A stretch of 64,000 bases of DNA from Thermoactinomyces daqus (GCF_000763315.1 NZ_JPST01000021.1:1-64000); one strand, 5' to 3'; positions 25,578 through 34,183 are shown, numbered from the stretch's first letter. Notes: a model not told the origin generated them from the letters alone. Numbers and translations are program-made.

Positions 25578-27103
25578 TACAGTTTGGGATAAACGATCAG
25601 TGTAAATTCATCGTTTTTTTGATGCTTCTCCTTGTGATACAGGCAATGATCGACGACGCTTTTCAGCAAGATGTTTTTTTCTTTCGGGTCATCCACATGA
25701 TGATACGTATCCAGGAGATGAGTGATTTTTGGAATAACGTTTTGTTTTGCATTTTCCCTTTTCTTTTCCATTTCCAATTTCATTTTGTTTTCCCGGATTT
25801 TTTCGCGGATTTCTTTCAATCGCTTAGCAATGCTGTTTGACCGCTCGATGTATGTCTGCACATCATATACGCCTTGTTCCAATAAGTCATGCAAGTTGCT
25901 TTTTTGCGTTTCCAGTTTTCTTTGCTGCAGTGACAGGTTTTGAATCGCCAGTTCATAAGCCGTCGTTTCGTGGTTTGCAGATTCCTCGTTCAGGTTCAAT
26001 TCGATCTTGTACGCCTTTAACCAGTCATACAATGCCTCCAACAGGCGGGATTCAACATAATCGAGCCGGCTGCTTTTGTTATTGCAACCGCCTCCTCTTT
26101 TCTTATTGTCGCAGATGAGATGAGCCACCTTATAACGCGAATACTTCAACAGCATCGTACCGCCGCATTGATCGCAAATAACAAGACCGGCCAAAGGATT
26201 TTTAAATGAATAATGATAGGGTGAATTTCTTCTTTTGGTCCGGATTTCCTGGGCTTTGTTAAAAGTTTCGATAGAAACGATCGGTTCATGTTTTCCTTCC
26301 ACATCGATCCATTCGGTATATGGTCGTTTCCGGTATTTGCGACCGCTCTGATCCGGTGTTTTTCTTCTCTCCATTTTTCTCCATTGAATTCTCCCAATGT
26401 AAACTGAATTTCGAATGATATTGAGAACACCGTTTGAGTTCCACTTTGTCTTGTTGTAAGAAGGAATGCCCATCTCATTCAGTCGTTTGGCAATATTTAC
26501 GGTTCCCAGCCTATCTTCGGTATACCAATTAAAAATTTGCCTGACAATGGGGGTTTGCTCCGGATCTGGTATAAGGTAGCGTCCGGAGTGATCCTCTTTG
26601 ATTTGATATCCATACGGCGGCCGGGTACCCACATAGTTTCCGTCCTGAACAGAGCGGATCCGGCCATTCTGAAGCCGGCGGGTAATGATTTTCAATTCCT
26701 TGCGGGCCATGAATGCTTCGAATTCACTGTATTCTTCATCAAATTCATCCTGAAGATCGTATATTTTCCGGGGGGTGATGATTTTTGTCCCGGACTTTTG
26801 GAAGGTTTCCAAGATAATCCCTTGCTCACGCATGTTGCCGCGCCCCAACCGGTCCATGTCCATGACGAGAACGGCATCGTAGCAGCCGCTTTCCACTTCT
26901 CTGAGAAGTTCCATCATTTCGGGCCGATGGATCAAGCTTTCTCCGGATACGATTTCCTGCCGGATCTTCACGATGTTCAGGCTTTTTTGCTCGGCGATCT
27001 GGAGCAGCGTTTTTTTATGCTTCGCCAGTGTTTCCCCTTCTCCGCGGGCTTCGGCTTCCAAGTCGGCGCGACTCTTGCGAAGATACATGCAAACCCGATC
27101 CAT
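25577..27103 (-). CDS. Large serine recombinase (SpoIVCA/SprA type)
   Basis: 508 residues. Resolvase domain with catalytic Ser11 in MYLRKSRADLEAE, then VLVMDMDRLGRG; the recombinase domain has GTRPPYGYQ, and a zinc ribbon CDQCGG ... CDNKKRGGGC precedes a long C-terminal coiled coil (LSLQQRKLETQKSNLHDLL), the features of large serine integrases. Start ATG 27103 behind AAAGGGAGGG. The stop lies about 20 bp from the attachment core. It reads in the cotJ direction, and its -10 region resembles mother-cell sigma sites. Expected job: excise the element and rejoin cotJC. Confidence 0.95.
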   Translation of the reverse strand: MDRVCMYLRKSRADLEAEARGEGETLAKHKKTLLQIAEQKSLNIVKIRQEIVSGESLIHRPEMMELLREVESGCYDAVLVMDMDRLGRGNMREQGIILETFQKSGTKIITPRKIYDLQDEFDEEYSEFEAFMARKELKIITRRLQNGRIRSVQDGNYVGTRPPYGYQIKEDHSGRYLIPDPEQTPIVRQIFNWYTEDRLGTVNIAKRLNEMGIPSYNKTKWNSNGVLNIIRNSVYIGRIQWRKMERRKTPDQSGRKYRKRPYTEWIDVEGKHEPIVSIETFNKAQEIRTKRRNSPYHYSFKNPLAGLVICDQCGGTMLLKYSRYKVAHLICDNKKRGGGCNNKSSRLDYVESRLLEALYDWLKAYKIELNLNEESANHETTAYELAIQNLSLQQRKLETQKSNLHDLLEQGVYDVQTYIERSNSIAKRLKEIREKIRENKMKLEMEKKRENAKQNVIPKITHLLDTYHHVDDPKEKNILLKSVVDHCLYHKEKHQKNDEFTLIVYPKL

Positions 27104-27127
27104 ACGATTCCCTCCCTTTCTGTTCTA

Positions 27128-27162
27128 ATTTATATGGCTGTCCCTTTGCCATTCTTGCATAC
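27128..27162 (-). promoter_or_regulatory. Possible mother-cell (sigma-E/K-like) promoter of the recombinase
   Basis: On the minus strand, CATATAAAT (27136-27128) resembles the -10 of sigma-E/sigma-K promoters (CATAnnnTA family), with GGTATGC around 27156-27162 as a weak -35. It would start RNA just before the ribosome site. The match is imperfect. Confidence 0.35.
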
Positions 27163-27182
27163 CATTTACCGAGGTGATCCAT

Positions 27183-27341
27183 GTGAGGGAGAGGGAAACG
27201 GGCTTTGACAGAACTTACCGGATCGGGAATACGACCATTCATATTGTTGCCGCAAAGCAAACGGAGGAAGAAAAGGATCGGCGGTTGAGTGAAATCATTG
27301 AGATTATTGAGATGATTTGGTTGAAAAGAGCCCTCTGGTGA
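27183..27341 (+). CDS. 52-residue protein divergent from the recombinase; candidate directionality factor
   Basis: GTG 27183 behind CGAGGTGAT opens a 52-codon frame with sensible composition: basic start, then TYRIGNTTIHIVAAKQTEEE and a helical end LSEIIEIIEMIWLKRAL. The strand-then-helix pattern (YRIGNTTIHIV ... TEEEKDRRL) recalls small Bacillus phage proteins. It faces away from the recombinase across a 79-bp gap, a typical place for a small accessory gene. Serine integrases need a small directionality factor to excise (SprB for SPbeta), and this is the only small gene at this end. Role inferred. Confidence 0.5.
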   Translation: MRERETGFDRTYRIGNTTIHIVAAKQTEEEKDRRLSEIIEIIEMIWLKRALW

Positions 27342-27350
27342 GGGCTCGAT
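27327..27350 (+). terminator. Hairpin at the end of the 52-codon gene
   Basis: GAGCCCTC pairs with GAGGGCTC over a 4-nt loop; the stop codon is inside. No strong T-run. Confidence 0.5.
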
Positions 27351-27389
27351 TGGTAAGCTTAATTTCCGGGTTTTCCTTCAGTATTTTTA

Positions 27390-27941
27390 TTAGTTGCGAA
27401 GGCGAGCCTTTGGGTTTAATTCGACATTGGTAATATGCTGTACATAGCGGATTGCGCTTTGGGCAATTTCTTCGTCAGTGATTCTGTTTGCGTCATATTG
27501 GACAAAGGAAGGCAGGAAGGTCATGCCTACAAAATTGGCAGATGCCTGGAACGGTCTGGTCAGTTCACTCATTGAAAATGCATTGGAACCTCCGGCTTGA
27601 TAAGCATGTTCAGGTGCACCGGCGGAAATGGCCAATACCCATTCTTTACCGTTCAATTTGGTTCCGCCGGGGCCGTAAGCCCAGCCATAGGCAAGCACTT
27701 CATCAAACCACTGTTTTAAGAGCGGGGGACTGCTGTACCAATACAACGGAAACTGGAACACGATACGATCGTGGGCGAGGAGTAATTGCTGTTCAAATTC
27801 CACATCAATGGGTTGATTGCGGTATTTTTCATAGAGATCGTGAACGGTTATGCCCGGTTCATTCAAAACCGCTTCTTTCCATCTTTTATTGATTCGCGAG
27901 GATTCGATGTTCGGGTGAACAACGATCACCAGCGTTTTCAT
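27390..27941 (-). CDS. NAD(P)H:quinone oxidoreductase, flavodoxin-like fold
   Basis: 183 residues. Flavodoxin-like start KTLVIVVHPNIESSRINKRW (FMN/FAD phosphate region), then RIVFQFPLYWYSSPPLLKQWFDEVL and the signature GWAYGPGGTKLNGKEW of the YwrO/MdaB/KefF group. These enzymes reduce quinones by two electrons using NAD(P)H, protecting against electrophiles. A palindrome at 27966 sits just upstream, and a MarR gene is upstream on the same strand, so the pair is probably an autoregulated quinone-stress unit. Confidence 0.85.
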   Translation of the reverse strand: MKTLVIVVHPNIESSRINKRWKEAVLNEPGITVHDLYEKYRNQPIDVEFEQQLLLAHDRIVFQFPLYWYSSPPLLKQWFDEVLAYGWAYGPGGTKLNGKEWVLAISAGAPEHAYQAGGSNAFSMSELTRPFQASANFVGMTFLPSFVQYDANRITDEEIAQSAIRYVQHITNVELNPKARLRN

Positions 27942-27965
27942 CTATGTCTCCTCCTTCTATCTTTT

Positions 27966-27984
27966 ATTGTTTGTACAAACAAAT
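27966..27984. promoter_or_regulatory. Palindromic operator upstream of the quinone reductase
   Basis: TTGTTTGTACAAACAA (perfect 16-bp palindrome), nearly identical to the one at 28442. Likely MarR site. Confidence 0.7.
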
Positions 27985-27999
27985 ATGTGATTAAAAATC

Positions 28000-28422
28000 T
28001 TACTCGGTTAATTTGCGCATTGCCTCCACAATTTGACTGCTCAGCAGATCGCCTGTTTCTTTTCCGAGAACTTCTGAATATCTTTTATGCAGCTCATCCC
28101 AGCATTCTTGAATTTTGCTTTGAAATTGCACCCCGGCTTCGGTAGGGTACAGTTTCGACAGTTTCCCTCCCGTTTTTCTCTCGACCAGGCCTTTTAAAAT
28201 CAATTTATCGACAAAGCGCGTGACGGTCGAAGGAGAGACATGTAATATTTTTCCCAGATCAGTTGAGGTAATACCGGGTTGTTCAATCACCACAAGGACG
28301 ATAAAAGCGTATGTCGGGGACAAGCCGATCGGAGCAAAAGTTTCCTCCGCCATCTTTCTGATCTCGCGAGCCAGGCTTTGAGTCGTAAAGTAGAGGCATC
28401 TATTTAAAAGGTTCTCGATCAT
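28000..28422 (-). CDS. MarR family transcriptional regulator
   Basis: 140 residues. Winged helix-turn-helix with PGITSTDLGKILHVSPSTVTRFVDKLILKGLVERK (blocks read separately) and wing KTGGKLSKLYPT. Helices at both ends form the dimer. Two near-identical palindromes flank the gene (27966 and 28442), which suggests that it represses itself and the adjacent quinone reductase. Starts at ATG 28422; the ribosome site is weak (GGAAGTGATGG). Confidence 0.85.
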   Translation of the reverse strand: MIENLLNRCLYFTTQSLAREIRKMAEETFAPIGLSPTYAFIVLVVIEQPGITSTDLGKILHVSPSTVTRFVDKLILKGLVERKTGGKLSKLYPTEAGVQFQSKIQECWDELHKRYSEVLGKETGDLLSSQIVEAMRKLTE

Positions 28423-28441
28423 GTACCATCACTTCCTGCAT

Positions 28442-28461
28442 ATTTGTTTGCGCAAACAAAT
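28442..28461. promoter_or_regulatory. Palindromic operator upstream of marR
   Basis: Perfect 20-bp palindrome ATTTGTTTGCGCAAACAAAT, 19 bp before the marR start. Confidence 0.75.
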
Positions 28462-28563
28462 AATATGATAAAGCACGACCGATGTCAATGGTCAAATACC
28501 ATTTATTAATTTGATTCGTAATTAATCACAGAATTTAACATTTATAATTTTTATAATTTTATA

Positions 28564-28616
28564 TTGACTGAAATAATAATAATTGATAATATTCTAATAT
28601 CATGTTGTCTAGACAA
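28564..28616 (+). promoter_or_regulatory. Sigma-A promoter with a palindrome at the start point
   Basis: TTGACT (28564-28569), 17 bp, TAATAT (28587-28592), with TTGTCTAGACAA at 28605-28616 over the expected transcription start. That 12-bp palindrome shares the TTG...CAA outline of the marR operators. It drives the gene at 28633. Confidence 0.6.
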
Positions 28617-28632
28617 ATAAAAGGAGGGGGCA

Positions 28633-29224
28633 TTGCGTTGCGTTAAACGAATTCTGTTGGCGGCAATGGCGCTGACCGTTCTTCCCGCCGGTTTTCTGTA
28701 CAGCCAAAAACTGAAAGCGGAGAAGTCAGTGAACCCTTGTGCAACGGACGGGTTGTGTTCCTTGAAAGAGGCTTACCAAATTGCCCGGAAAAAGGCAAGA
28801 GCATGGGATCGTCATGCGGAGCTCCTCGTCATGTCCAGCGTGGATGACGGCGAGAAGCAAAAAGCCGGGTCTGAAGGTAGAAGGAAAAATTGGAATTTCA
28901 TCTTTGCAGATCTATCCTCTGAACAAACGTTTGCCATCACAATGCACGACGGCCTTATCACAAAAGAAATACCTTCCACGGAAAAGACGGATCAAGCGTT
29001 TTTAATTCCCACCCAACTCATTCAGCTCGATTCAACCGATGTCATTGTAAAAGTGAAGCGCCATTTCCATGTCAAACCAGGACAGAACCGGGCGAGGGGA
29101 TCTCGCTTCCCAAAAATCCCAATATTGGGTTGACATCTTTTTCGACTATGAGAACAATCCCCAAGCGGTTCCAAATGCGATTCAGTTTGGTGATCAAAAA
29201 GTAAGCTATACCGTCACATGGTAA
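28633..29224 (+). pseudogene. Secreted protein of unknown function, frameshifted
   Basis: TTG 28633 behind AAGGAGGGGG starts a protein with a signal peptide (KRILLAAMALTVLPAGFLYS) and a region GLCSLKEAYQIARKKARAWD resembling a PepSY-like repeat. The first frame stops at 29133, but the next frame continues sensibly with SQYWVDIFFDYENNPQAVPN and ends at 29224. The switch fits one extra G in the GGGG run at 29096-29099; the total (592 nt) is one more than a multiple of 3. It is either a real break or a homopolymer error. It is followed by a GH5 gene. Confidence 0.6.
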
Positions 29225-29277
29225 AGATTGACGATGGGAAAGAGCATCAGCCCAGCTTATACAAGGGAGGGAGAAAA

Positions 29278-30930
29278 ATGTTGAAAAAAACACTATTGGG
29301 CATTCTTTGCCTGGCGATATTGATTGGGACGTTTATGGGAGTGCCTTTAATCCCGAAGGCTAACGCGGCAATTGATTCCGATGACTTTCTGAAAGCCAGC
29401 GGGAAAGTAATCCGGAATCACTCCGGTACCGGTGACATAGTCAACTTGCGGGGGACGAACCTTGGAGGTTGGCTGTTGCGGGAAGACTGGATGTCGCCAG
29501 CAGGAGCGGTTGACGAGTACACCTTGCGGCGCAAACTGATTAGCCGTTTCGGAGAGGCGGATACGCAAGAGCTGCTGAACGCATACCACGACACCTGGAT
29601 TCAGGCGAGCGACCTTGACAATATCAAGAATTTGGGCATGAATGTGGTTCGCGTACCGATGTATTGGGAAGATTTCATGAATACGGACGGTACGATGAAA
29701 CCGGACAGCATCACATTCAGAAAATTGGACTGGCTTGTTTCTGAAGCCGGAAGCCGCGGAATTTATGTCATCCTGGACCTTCATGGTACACCCGGCGCCG
29801 ATTGTCCGTGGCAATCCTGCGGTCGCGAAAATTACAATCAATTGTGGAAGAACGCCACCTTCCAGGATTGGACCGTTCAAATTTGGCAGCGACTGGCTGC
29901 GCATTATAAAGGAAATCCGACTGTAGCTGCTTACGACTTGTTGAATGAACCGCTGGTCACGATGGGGGAGGGAGAAAACTCCAGCCAGATCCAGCAAAAG
30001 ATGCAGTTCTATAATCGGCTCTATCAAGCAGTTCGTGCGGTCGACCCGGACCACATTCTCATTATTGCGGCTTTCTTCGATTGGTATGCGGCTTATCCGC
30101 CGTCCACCTATGGATGGACCAACGTCGTTTACGAGACACATCATTATAACTTTACAAATTATGATGACTGGAATTTGACCAATTCTGAAATAGAGAGATG
30201 GCTGACCGATCTGGCCAATTACCAAGCCAAATGGAACATACCTTTATATGCCGGTGAATTTTCATTCGGTCAAAACGATTTGTATGAAAAATGGCTTTCC
30301 AGGTTAAATGCCCTCAATGCATCTTGGACCAACTGGAGTTATAAAGTGAAGGGCGGCGGAAACTGGGGTTATTATATCAACAACAACAACCCGTCTCCCA
30401 ATTTGGATACTGACAGCAAAAGCACCATCATCGAAAAATGGAAAAAATTCAGCACAGACAATTTCACTCCCAACACAACGCTCCAAAATATCGTTAAAAA
30501 ATACACAACCGCACCTCCCGTTCCGGAAACCGTGTACAGTATCAAAGCGGTTGCCAACGGCAAATATGTGAGTGCCGATAATTACGGGAACAATCCGCTT
30601 ATTGCCAATCGCGATGCCGTAAAGGAATGGGAAGAATTCAAAATCATCAACAATCCGGACGGAACCGTTTCCCTCCTGTCGATGGCCAACCATAAATATG
30701 TGAAAGCGGATTTGAATCAGCAGGGAAAACTGATCGCATCAGCAGATATCGTTCAACAGTGGGAGAAATTCAAATTGGAGCCTCTGGGTGACAATACCTA
30801 TGCCCTGAGGGCTTTGGCGAACAATATGTATGTATGTGCTGATCTGAACCAGTCTTCGCCGGAGTTGATCGCCAATCGCAGTTCGGTTGGTGGCGCTTGG
30901 GAGTCTTTCACCATAACGGTGGCTCCGTAA
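29278..30930 (+). CDS. Secreted GH5 exo-beta-1,3-glucanase-like enzyme with fascin-like domain
   Basis: 550 residues. Signal peptide to about residue 31 (IPKANAA). The TIM-barrel part starts NLRGTNLGGWLLREDWMSP, typical of the exo-1,3-glucanase branch of GH5. The acid/base Glu is in DLLNEPL and the nucleophile in LYAGEFSF, with HHYNFTNYDDW between. The last ~140 residues are a fascin-like beta-trefoil with repeats such as ANGKYVSADN and ANHKYVKADL ending WEEFKI/WEKFKL. The same module ends the GH16 enzyme. Start ATG 29278 behind AAGGGAGGG. Likely attacks beta-glucans outside the cell. Confidence 0.85.
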   Translation: MLKKTLLGILCLAILIGTFMGVPLIPKANAAIDSDDFLKASGKVIRNHSGTGDIVNLRGTNLGGWLLREDWMSPAGAVDEYTLRRKLISRFGEADTQELLNAYHDTWIQASDLDNIKNLGMNVVRVPMYWEDFMNTDGTMKPDSITFRKLDWLVSEAGSRGIYVILDLHGTPGADCPWQSCGRENYNQLWKNATFQDWTVQIWQRLAAHYKGNPTVAAYDLLNEPLVTMGEGENSSQIQQKMQFYNRLYQAVRAVDPDHILIIAAFFDWYAAYPPSTYGWTNVVYETHHYNFTNYDDWNLTNSEIERWLTDLANYQAKWNIPLYAGEFSFGQNDLYEKWLSRLNALNASWTNWSYKVKGGGNWGYYINNNNPSPNLDTDSKSTIIEKWKKFSTDNFTPNTTLQNIVKKYTTAPPVPETVYSIKAVANGKYVSADNYGNNPLIANRDAVKEWEEFKIINNPDGTVSLLSMANHKYVKADLNQQGKLIASADIVQQWEKFKLEPLGDNTYALRALANNMYVCADLNQSSPELIANRSSVGGAWESFTITVAP

Positions 30931-31158
30931 GGCTTTGATGATCCGTTTGTCAGAGACGTTTTACGGGTGGCAGCGCGTATGCCCGCGGAAAGTTGATCAG
31001 ATGCGATTGTTTGAATATTTATGCGATTCAACCTGAAATTGCAATCTTCAAAGAAGGCTTCTCCACTTGGGAATGCGTCTGTTTGACATCCAAGTCGCTT
31101 TTCGGAATACCCTGTTTCTTGTTTTCTGATTTTTTCCGGCATAAAAGGAGGTATACGC

Positions 31159-32415
31159 ATGTTCTTGAAGAAGGCATTCTCTGCAGGAATATGTTTCCTG
31201 TCCCTGGTAACCACCTTGTCATGCGGGTTTATGACAACTTCACCCAAGCAGACGGAAGCGGCCGGCTCATGGGTGCAAGTCTGGGGAGATGAATTTAACG
31301 GCAACAGCGTTGATAGTTCCAAGTGGAATTTTGAAATCGGCCCCGGACCCAATAACGAACTCCAACTCTATACCCCGAATAACGTTCATTTTGAAAGTGA
31401 TCCTAACAACAGCGGAAACAAATATTTGGTTATTGAAGCCAAACGGGAAAACCAGGTATACAATGGTCGGACCTTTAACTATACTTCCTCAAGACTGAAC
31501 ACTTCAGGCAAATTTGATTTCAAATACGGCAAAATCGAAATGAGAGCGCAACTTCCGAAGGGGCAGGGAATGTGGCCGGCCTTTTGGATGCTGGGCAGCA
31601 ATTACAGTCAGGCAGGCTGGCCCGATTGCGGGGAATTGGACATTATGGAATACGTGGGAAAAACCCCATCCACGGTTTATGGAACCCTGCATGGACCCAA
31701 TTACTTCGGGTCGACGGGAATCGGCGCCTATCATGACACGTCCGACACGATCAGCACCCAGTTCCATACGTATACGGTGGAATGGGAACCAAATGTGATC
31801 AGATGGTATGTGGATGGCCAATTGTATCAGGTAAGGACGCCGCAAGATCTCGATGGACGCAAGTGGGTCTTTGACCATAATTTCTTTATCATCCTGAATT
31901 TGGCCGTGGGCGGGGATTGGCCTGGTTCCCCGGATAACACCACCATCTTCCCGCAAGATTACAAAATTGATTATGTCCGGGTTTATCAGCGCCAAAACAA
32001 TGATTATGAGCCAGCTCCCGCGAAAAACTTCATTGCTTTGAAAGCGGCTGCCAACGGAAAGTTCGTGACAGTGGACAAGTTTGTCGGTGACCACAAGCTC
32101 CGCGCCAACCGCGATAGTGCCAGCGTGTGGGAAATGTTTGAAGTCAAAGATCTGGGGAATGGCAAAGTGGCGCTGTTGTCCTCGACCGATTACAAATACG
32201 TTTCCGTCAAGCCGGATGGCTCCGTCTACGCCGATAAAGAAACGGTCGGACCATGGGAAACTTTCCAGGTGGAAACCCAGGCAAACGGAAAAAAGGCACT
32301 TAAAAATATTGGAAATAACGAGTATCTGAGTGCGGATCTGAATCTGGATTCGGTACTGGTGGCAAACCGTCCGACGGCCAGTACATGGGAGCAATTTGAC
32401 TTCGTGCAAAAATAG
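31159..32415 (+). CDS. Secreted GH16 endo-beta-1,3-glucanase (laminarinase-like) with fascin-like domain
   Basis: 418 residues. The signal peptide cleaves near TEAAG; a Cys in LSCGF is not in a good lipobox. The GH16 domain (~40-285) contains the catalytic GELDIMEYVG, preceded by MWPAFWMLG and followed by LNLAVGGDWPG, as in laminarinases. The C-terminal ~130 residues are a fascin-like beta-trefoil (AANGKFVTVDK, WEMFEV, WETFQV, WEQFDF). ATG 31159 behind AAAGGAGGT. With the GH5 and GH64 enzymes it forms a beta-1,3-glucan degrading set. Confidence 0.92.
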   Translation: MFLKKAFSAGICFLSLVTTLSCGFMTTSPKQTEAAGSWVQVWGDEFNGNSVDSSKWNFEIGPGPNNELQLYTPNNVHFESDPNNSGNKYLVIEAKRENQVYNGRTFNYTSSRLNTSGKFDFKYGKIEMRAQLPKGQGMWPAFWMLGSNYSQAGWPDCGELDIMEYVGKTPSTVYGTLHGPNYFGSTGIGAYHDTSDTISTQFHTYTVEWEPNVIRWYVDGQLYQVRTPQDLDGRKWVFDHNFFIILNLAVGGDWPGSPDNTTIFPQDYKIDYVRVYQRQNNDYEPAPAKNFIALKAAANGKFVTVDKFVGDHKLRANRDSASVWEMFEVKDLGNGKVALLSSTDYKYVSVKPDGSVYADKETVGPWETFQVETQANGKKALKNIGNNEYLSADLNLDSVLVANRPTASTWEQFDFVQK

Positions 32416-32504
32416 GCCAATCCTTTGCCGGTTTTCTCAATTCCCTGTGGGGAAGTTCCCTGCTTCCCCGCGGGGAGGATGACACCATTAAGCAGAGGGG
32501 ACGA

Positions 32505-32681
32505 GTGCTTTTCAGCTGCGACCTTTGCGGCGAAGAAGCGGGAGAAAAGAGAAGCATCAAATACATTGGGACCCCTGCTTTGGATCTTTGTCAACAGGCT
32601 GCGGGTTCAATGTTCGGTACATTGAACCCTTTATTGTTTGCTCAGGGGATGTACTCCGTTACTCGTGAAAGGAAGGTTTAA
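32505..32681 (+). CDS. 58-residue protein with CxxC start
   Basis: GTG 32505 behind AGAGGGG; reads VLFSCDLCGEEAGEKRSIKY, then DLCQQAAGSMFGTLNPLL, ending 3 nt before the OYE start. A CDLCG pair plus DLC could bind metal. A perfect 11-bp inverted repeat (32603-32613 with 32619-32629) lies within it, which argues that the stretch may instead be a leader with a hairpin. Not recognised. Confidence 0.35.
   Translation: MLFSCDLCGEEAGEKRSIKYIGTPALDLCQQAAGSMFGTLNPLLFAQGMYSVTRERKV
32603..32629 (+). promoter_or_regulatory. Perfect 11-bp hairpin upstream of the OYE gene
   Basis: GGGTTCAATGT pairs with ACATTGAACCC around TCGGT, then TTTATTGTTTG. It could be a terminator/attenuator or an operator for the oxidoreductase gene. 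Confidence 0.55.
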
Positions 32682-32684
32682 CAG

Positions 32685-33815
32685 TTGATAAAAAAATACG
32701 AGCCGATTTTCAAACCCTTTACTTTTCCCTCCGGAATTACCATTCGCAATCGTATTCTGATGGCTCCGTTGACAACTGCTTCGGCATTTGAAAACGGAAT
32801 GGTTACACAGGACGAGCTTGCGTTTTATGAAAAACGTTCAGGCGGTGCGGGCGCGCTCATTACTGCCTGTGCTTATGTCGAAAAAATAGGAAAAGCCGTT
32901 GCCGGAGGTTTCAGTGCGGATTCTGACAAAATGATTCCCAGCCTGAGAAAAGTGGCCAAATCCATTCAAGGTAAAGGTTCCAAAGCGATCTTGCAAATTT
33001 TTCATGGCGGGAGCATGGTTTCACCTCAGACGATTGGAGGAGAAACGCCGGTAAGTGCCAGTGCTGTTCGGGCAGCAAGGGATTGGACCGTTACCCCCAG
33101 AGAAATGACGGAACAAGAAATTGACAATGTCATCAAAGCTTTCGGGGAAGCAACACGTCGGGCGATTGAAGCGGGTTTTGACGGGGTTGAAATTCATGGA
33201 GCCAATATGTACCTTATACAACAATTCTTTTCTCCGTATTCAAACCGACGGACAGATCAATGGGGAGGGACGCTGGAAAAAAGAATGCGATTTCCGCTAG
33301 CCGTCGTGAAATCCGTTTTAAACACGGTAAAAAAACATGCGAAAAATCCATTTCTTGTCGGGTATCGCATTTCACCGGAGGAAGCGGAAGAGCCGGGGAT
33401 TACAATTGAAGATACCTTTCAATTGCTTGATAAATTGGCAGAGGAAAATCTCGATTATATTCACCTCTCGATCGGAGAACTGTGGAAAGGTTCAATCCGC
33501 AACAAAGAAGAAACTGAACCTTTGCTTCTTCGTATCCATGAGCGCATTGGTGACAAGATCCCGTTGATCGGCGTGGGGTCTGTCTGGCATCCGGATGAGG
33601 TCCTGCAAGCATTGGAAAAAGGGATTCCATTGGTAGCGCTGGGCCGTGCACTGATTGTCGAACCTGAATGGGTTCAAAAAGTGCAAAAAGGGAGAGTCAA
33701 TGCAATTCGTAAAAGCTTGTCCGCTCAAGATAAAGAAAAATTGGTCATTCCCGATCCCATGTGGGAAGGTTTTTCAGCAATTCCGGGATGGCTTCCCATC
33801 AGGGAAGATCAATAA
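32685..33815 (+). CDS. NADH:flavin oxidoreductase, Old Yellow Enzyme family
   Basis: 376 residues covering the full FMN-binding TIM barrel: IRNRILMAPLTT, ILQIFHGG, GFDGVEIHGANMYLIQQFFSP with the substrate-binding His and Asn, RRTDQWGG, and phosphate-binding IPLIGVGS / VALGRALI. Reduces activated C=C bonds using NAD(P)H. TTG 32685 follows AAAGGAAGG. It may belong with the quinone reductase as an electrophile-stress gene. Confidence 0.9.
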   Translation: MIKKYEPIFKPFTFPSGITIRNRILMAPLTTASAFENGMVTQDELAFYEKRSGGAGALITACAYVEKIGKAVAGGFSADSDKMIPSLRKVAKSIQGKGSKAILQIFHGGSMVSPQTIGGETPVSASAVRAARDWTVTPREMTEQEIDNVIKAFGEATRRAIEAGFDGVEIHGANMYLIQQFFSPYSNRRTDQWGGTLEKRMRFPLAVVKSVLNTVKKHAKNPFLVGYRISPEEAEEPGITIEDTFQLLDKLAEENLDYIHLSIGELWKGSIRNKEETEPLLLRIHERIGDKIPLIGVGSVWHPDEVLQALEKGIPLVALGRALIVEPEWVQKVQKGRVNAIRKSLSAQDKEKLVIPDPMWEGFSAIPGWLPIREDQ

Positions 33816-34183
33816 GGCCGGATGATCGTGAATTTTCAATAAAATGTGCCGGATGTCCTGTACATAAACAAATGACGCTTTAAATGCCTTAATGATTTCC
33901 TGAACATTTTTTTGATGTGCGGGAAGGAAACAAGCTGTCTGTAGGGTCAGGACAGCTTGTTTAAGCTCTTCATGAATGCACAAAGACCGAATTGGGGTTA
34001 AATTCATAAATTAATTATTGAAATAAATAAAATTATATGAAATAATATTATTAATTAATTTAATTTTCCAACCTGAAAGGGGGTGTGGAAGTTCGTTTTT
34101 TTCTAATAACATTATGGATTTGAGAGTTTCCCGGCCGTCCTCGTTATGCATCTTAAATCCATGTCCGACAGGAGGTCTTGCGA
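33816..34183 (+). other. Non-coding stretch between the OYE and GH64 genes
   Basis: Holds an 11-bp inverted repeat (33929-33939 with 33951-33961, AACAAGCTGTC type) that probably ends the OYE transcript, then ~100 nt of very AT-rich DNA likely containing the GH64 promoter. A minus-strand 77-codon frame here has no ribosome site and overlaps the hairpin. Confidence 0.5.

Noticed and set aside
33774-34007. 77-codon minus-strand frame after the OYE gene
   Set aside because: No ribosome site, overlaps the OYE end and a transcription-terminator hairpin; composition unconvincing.
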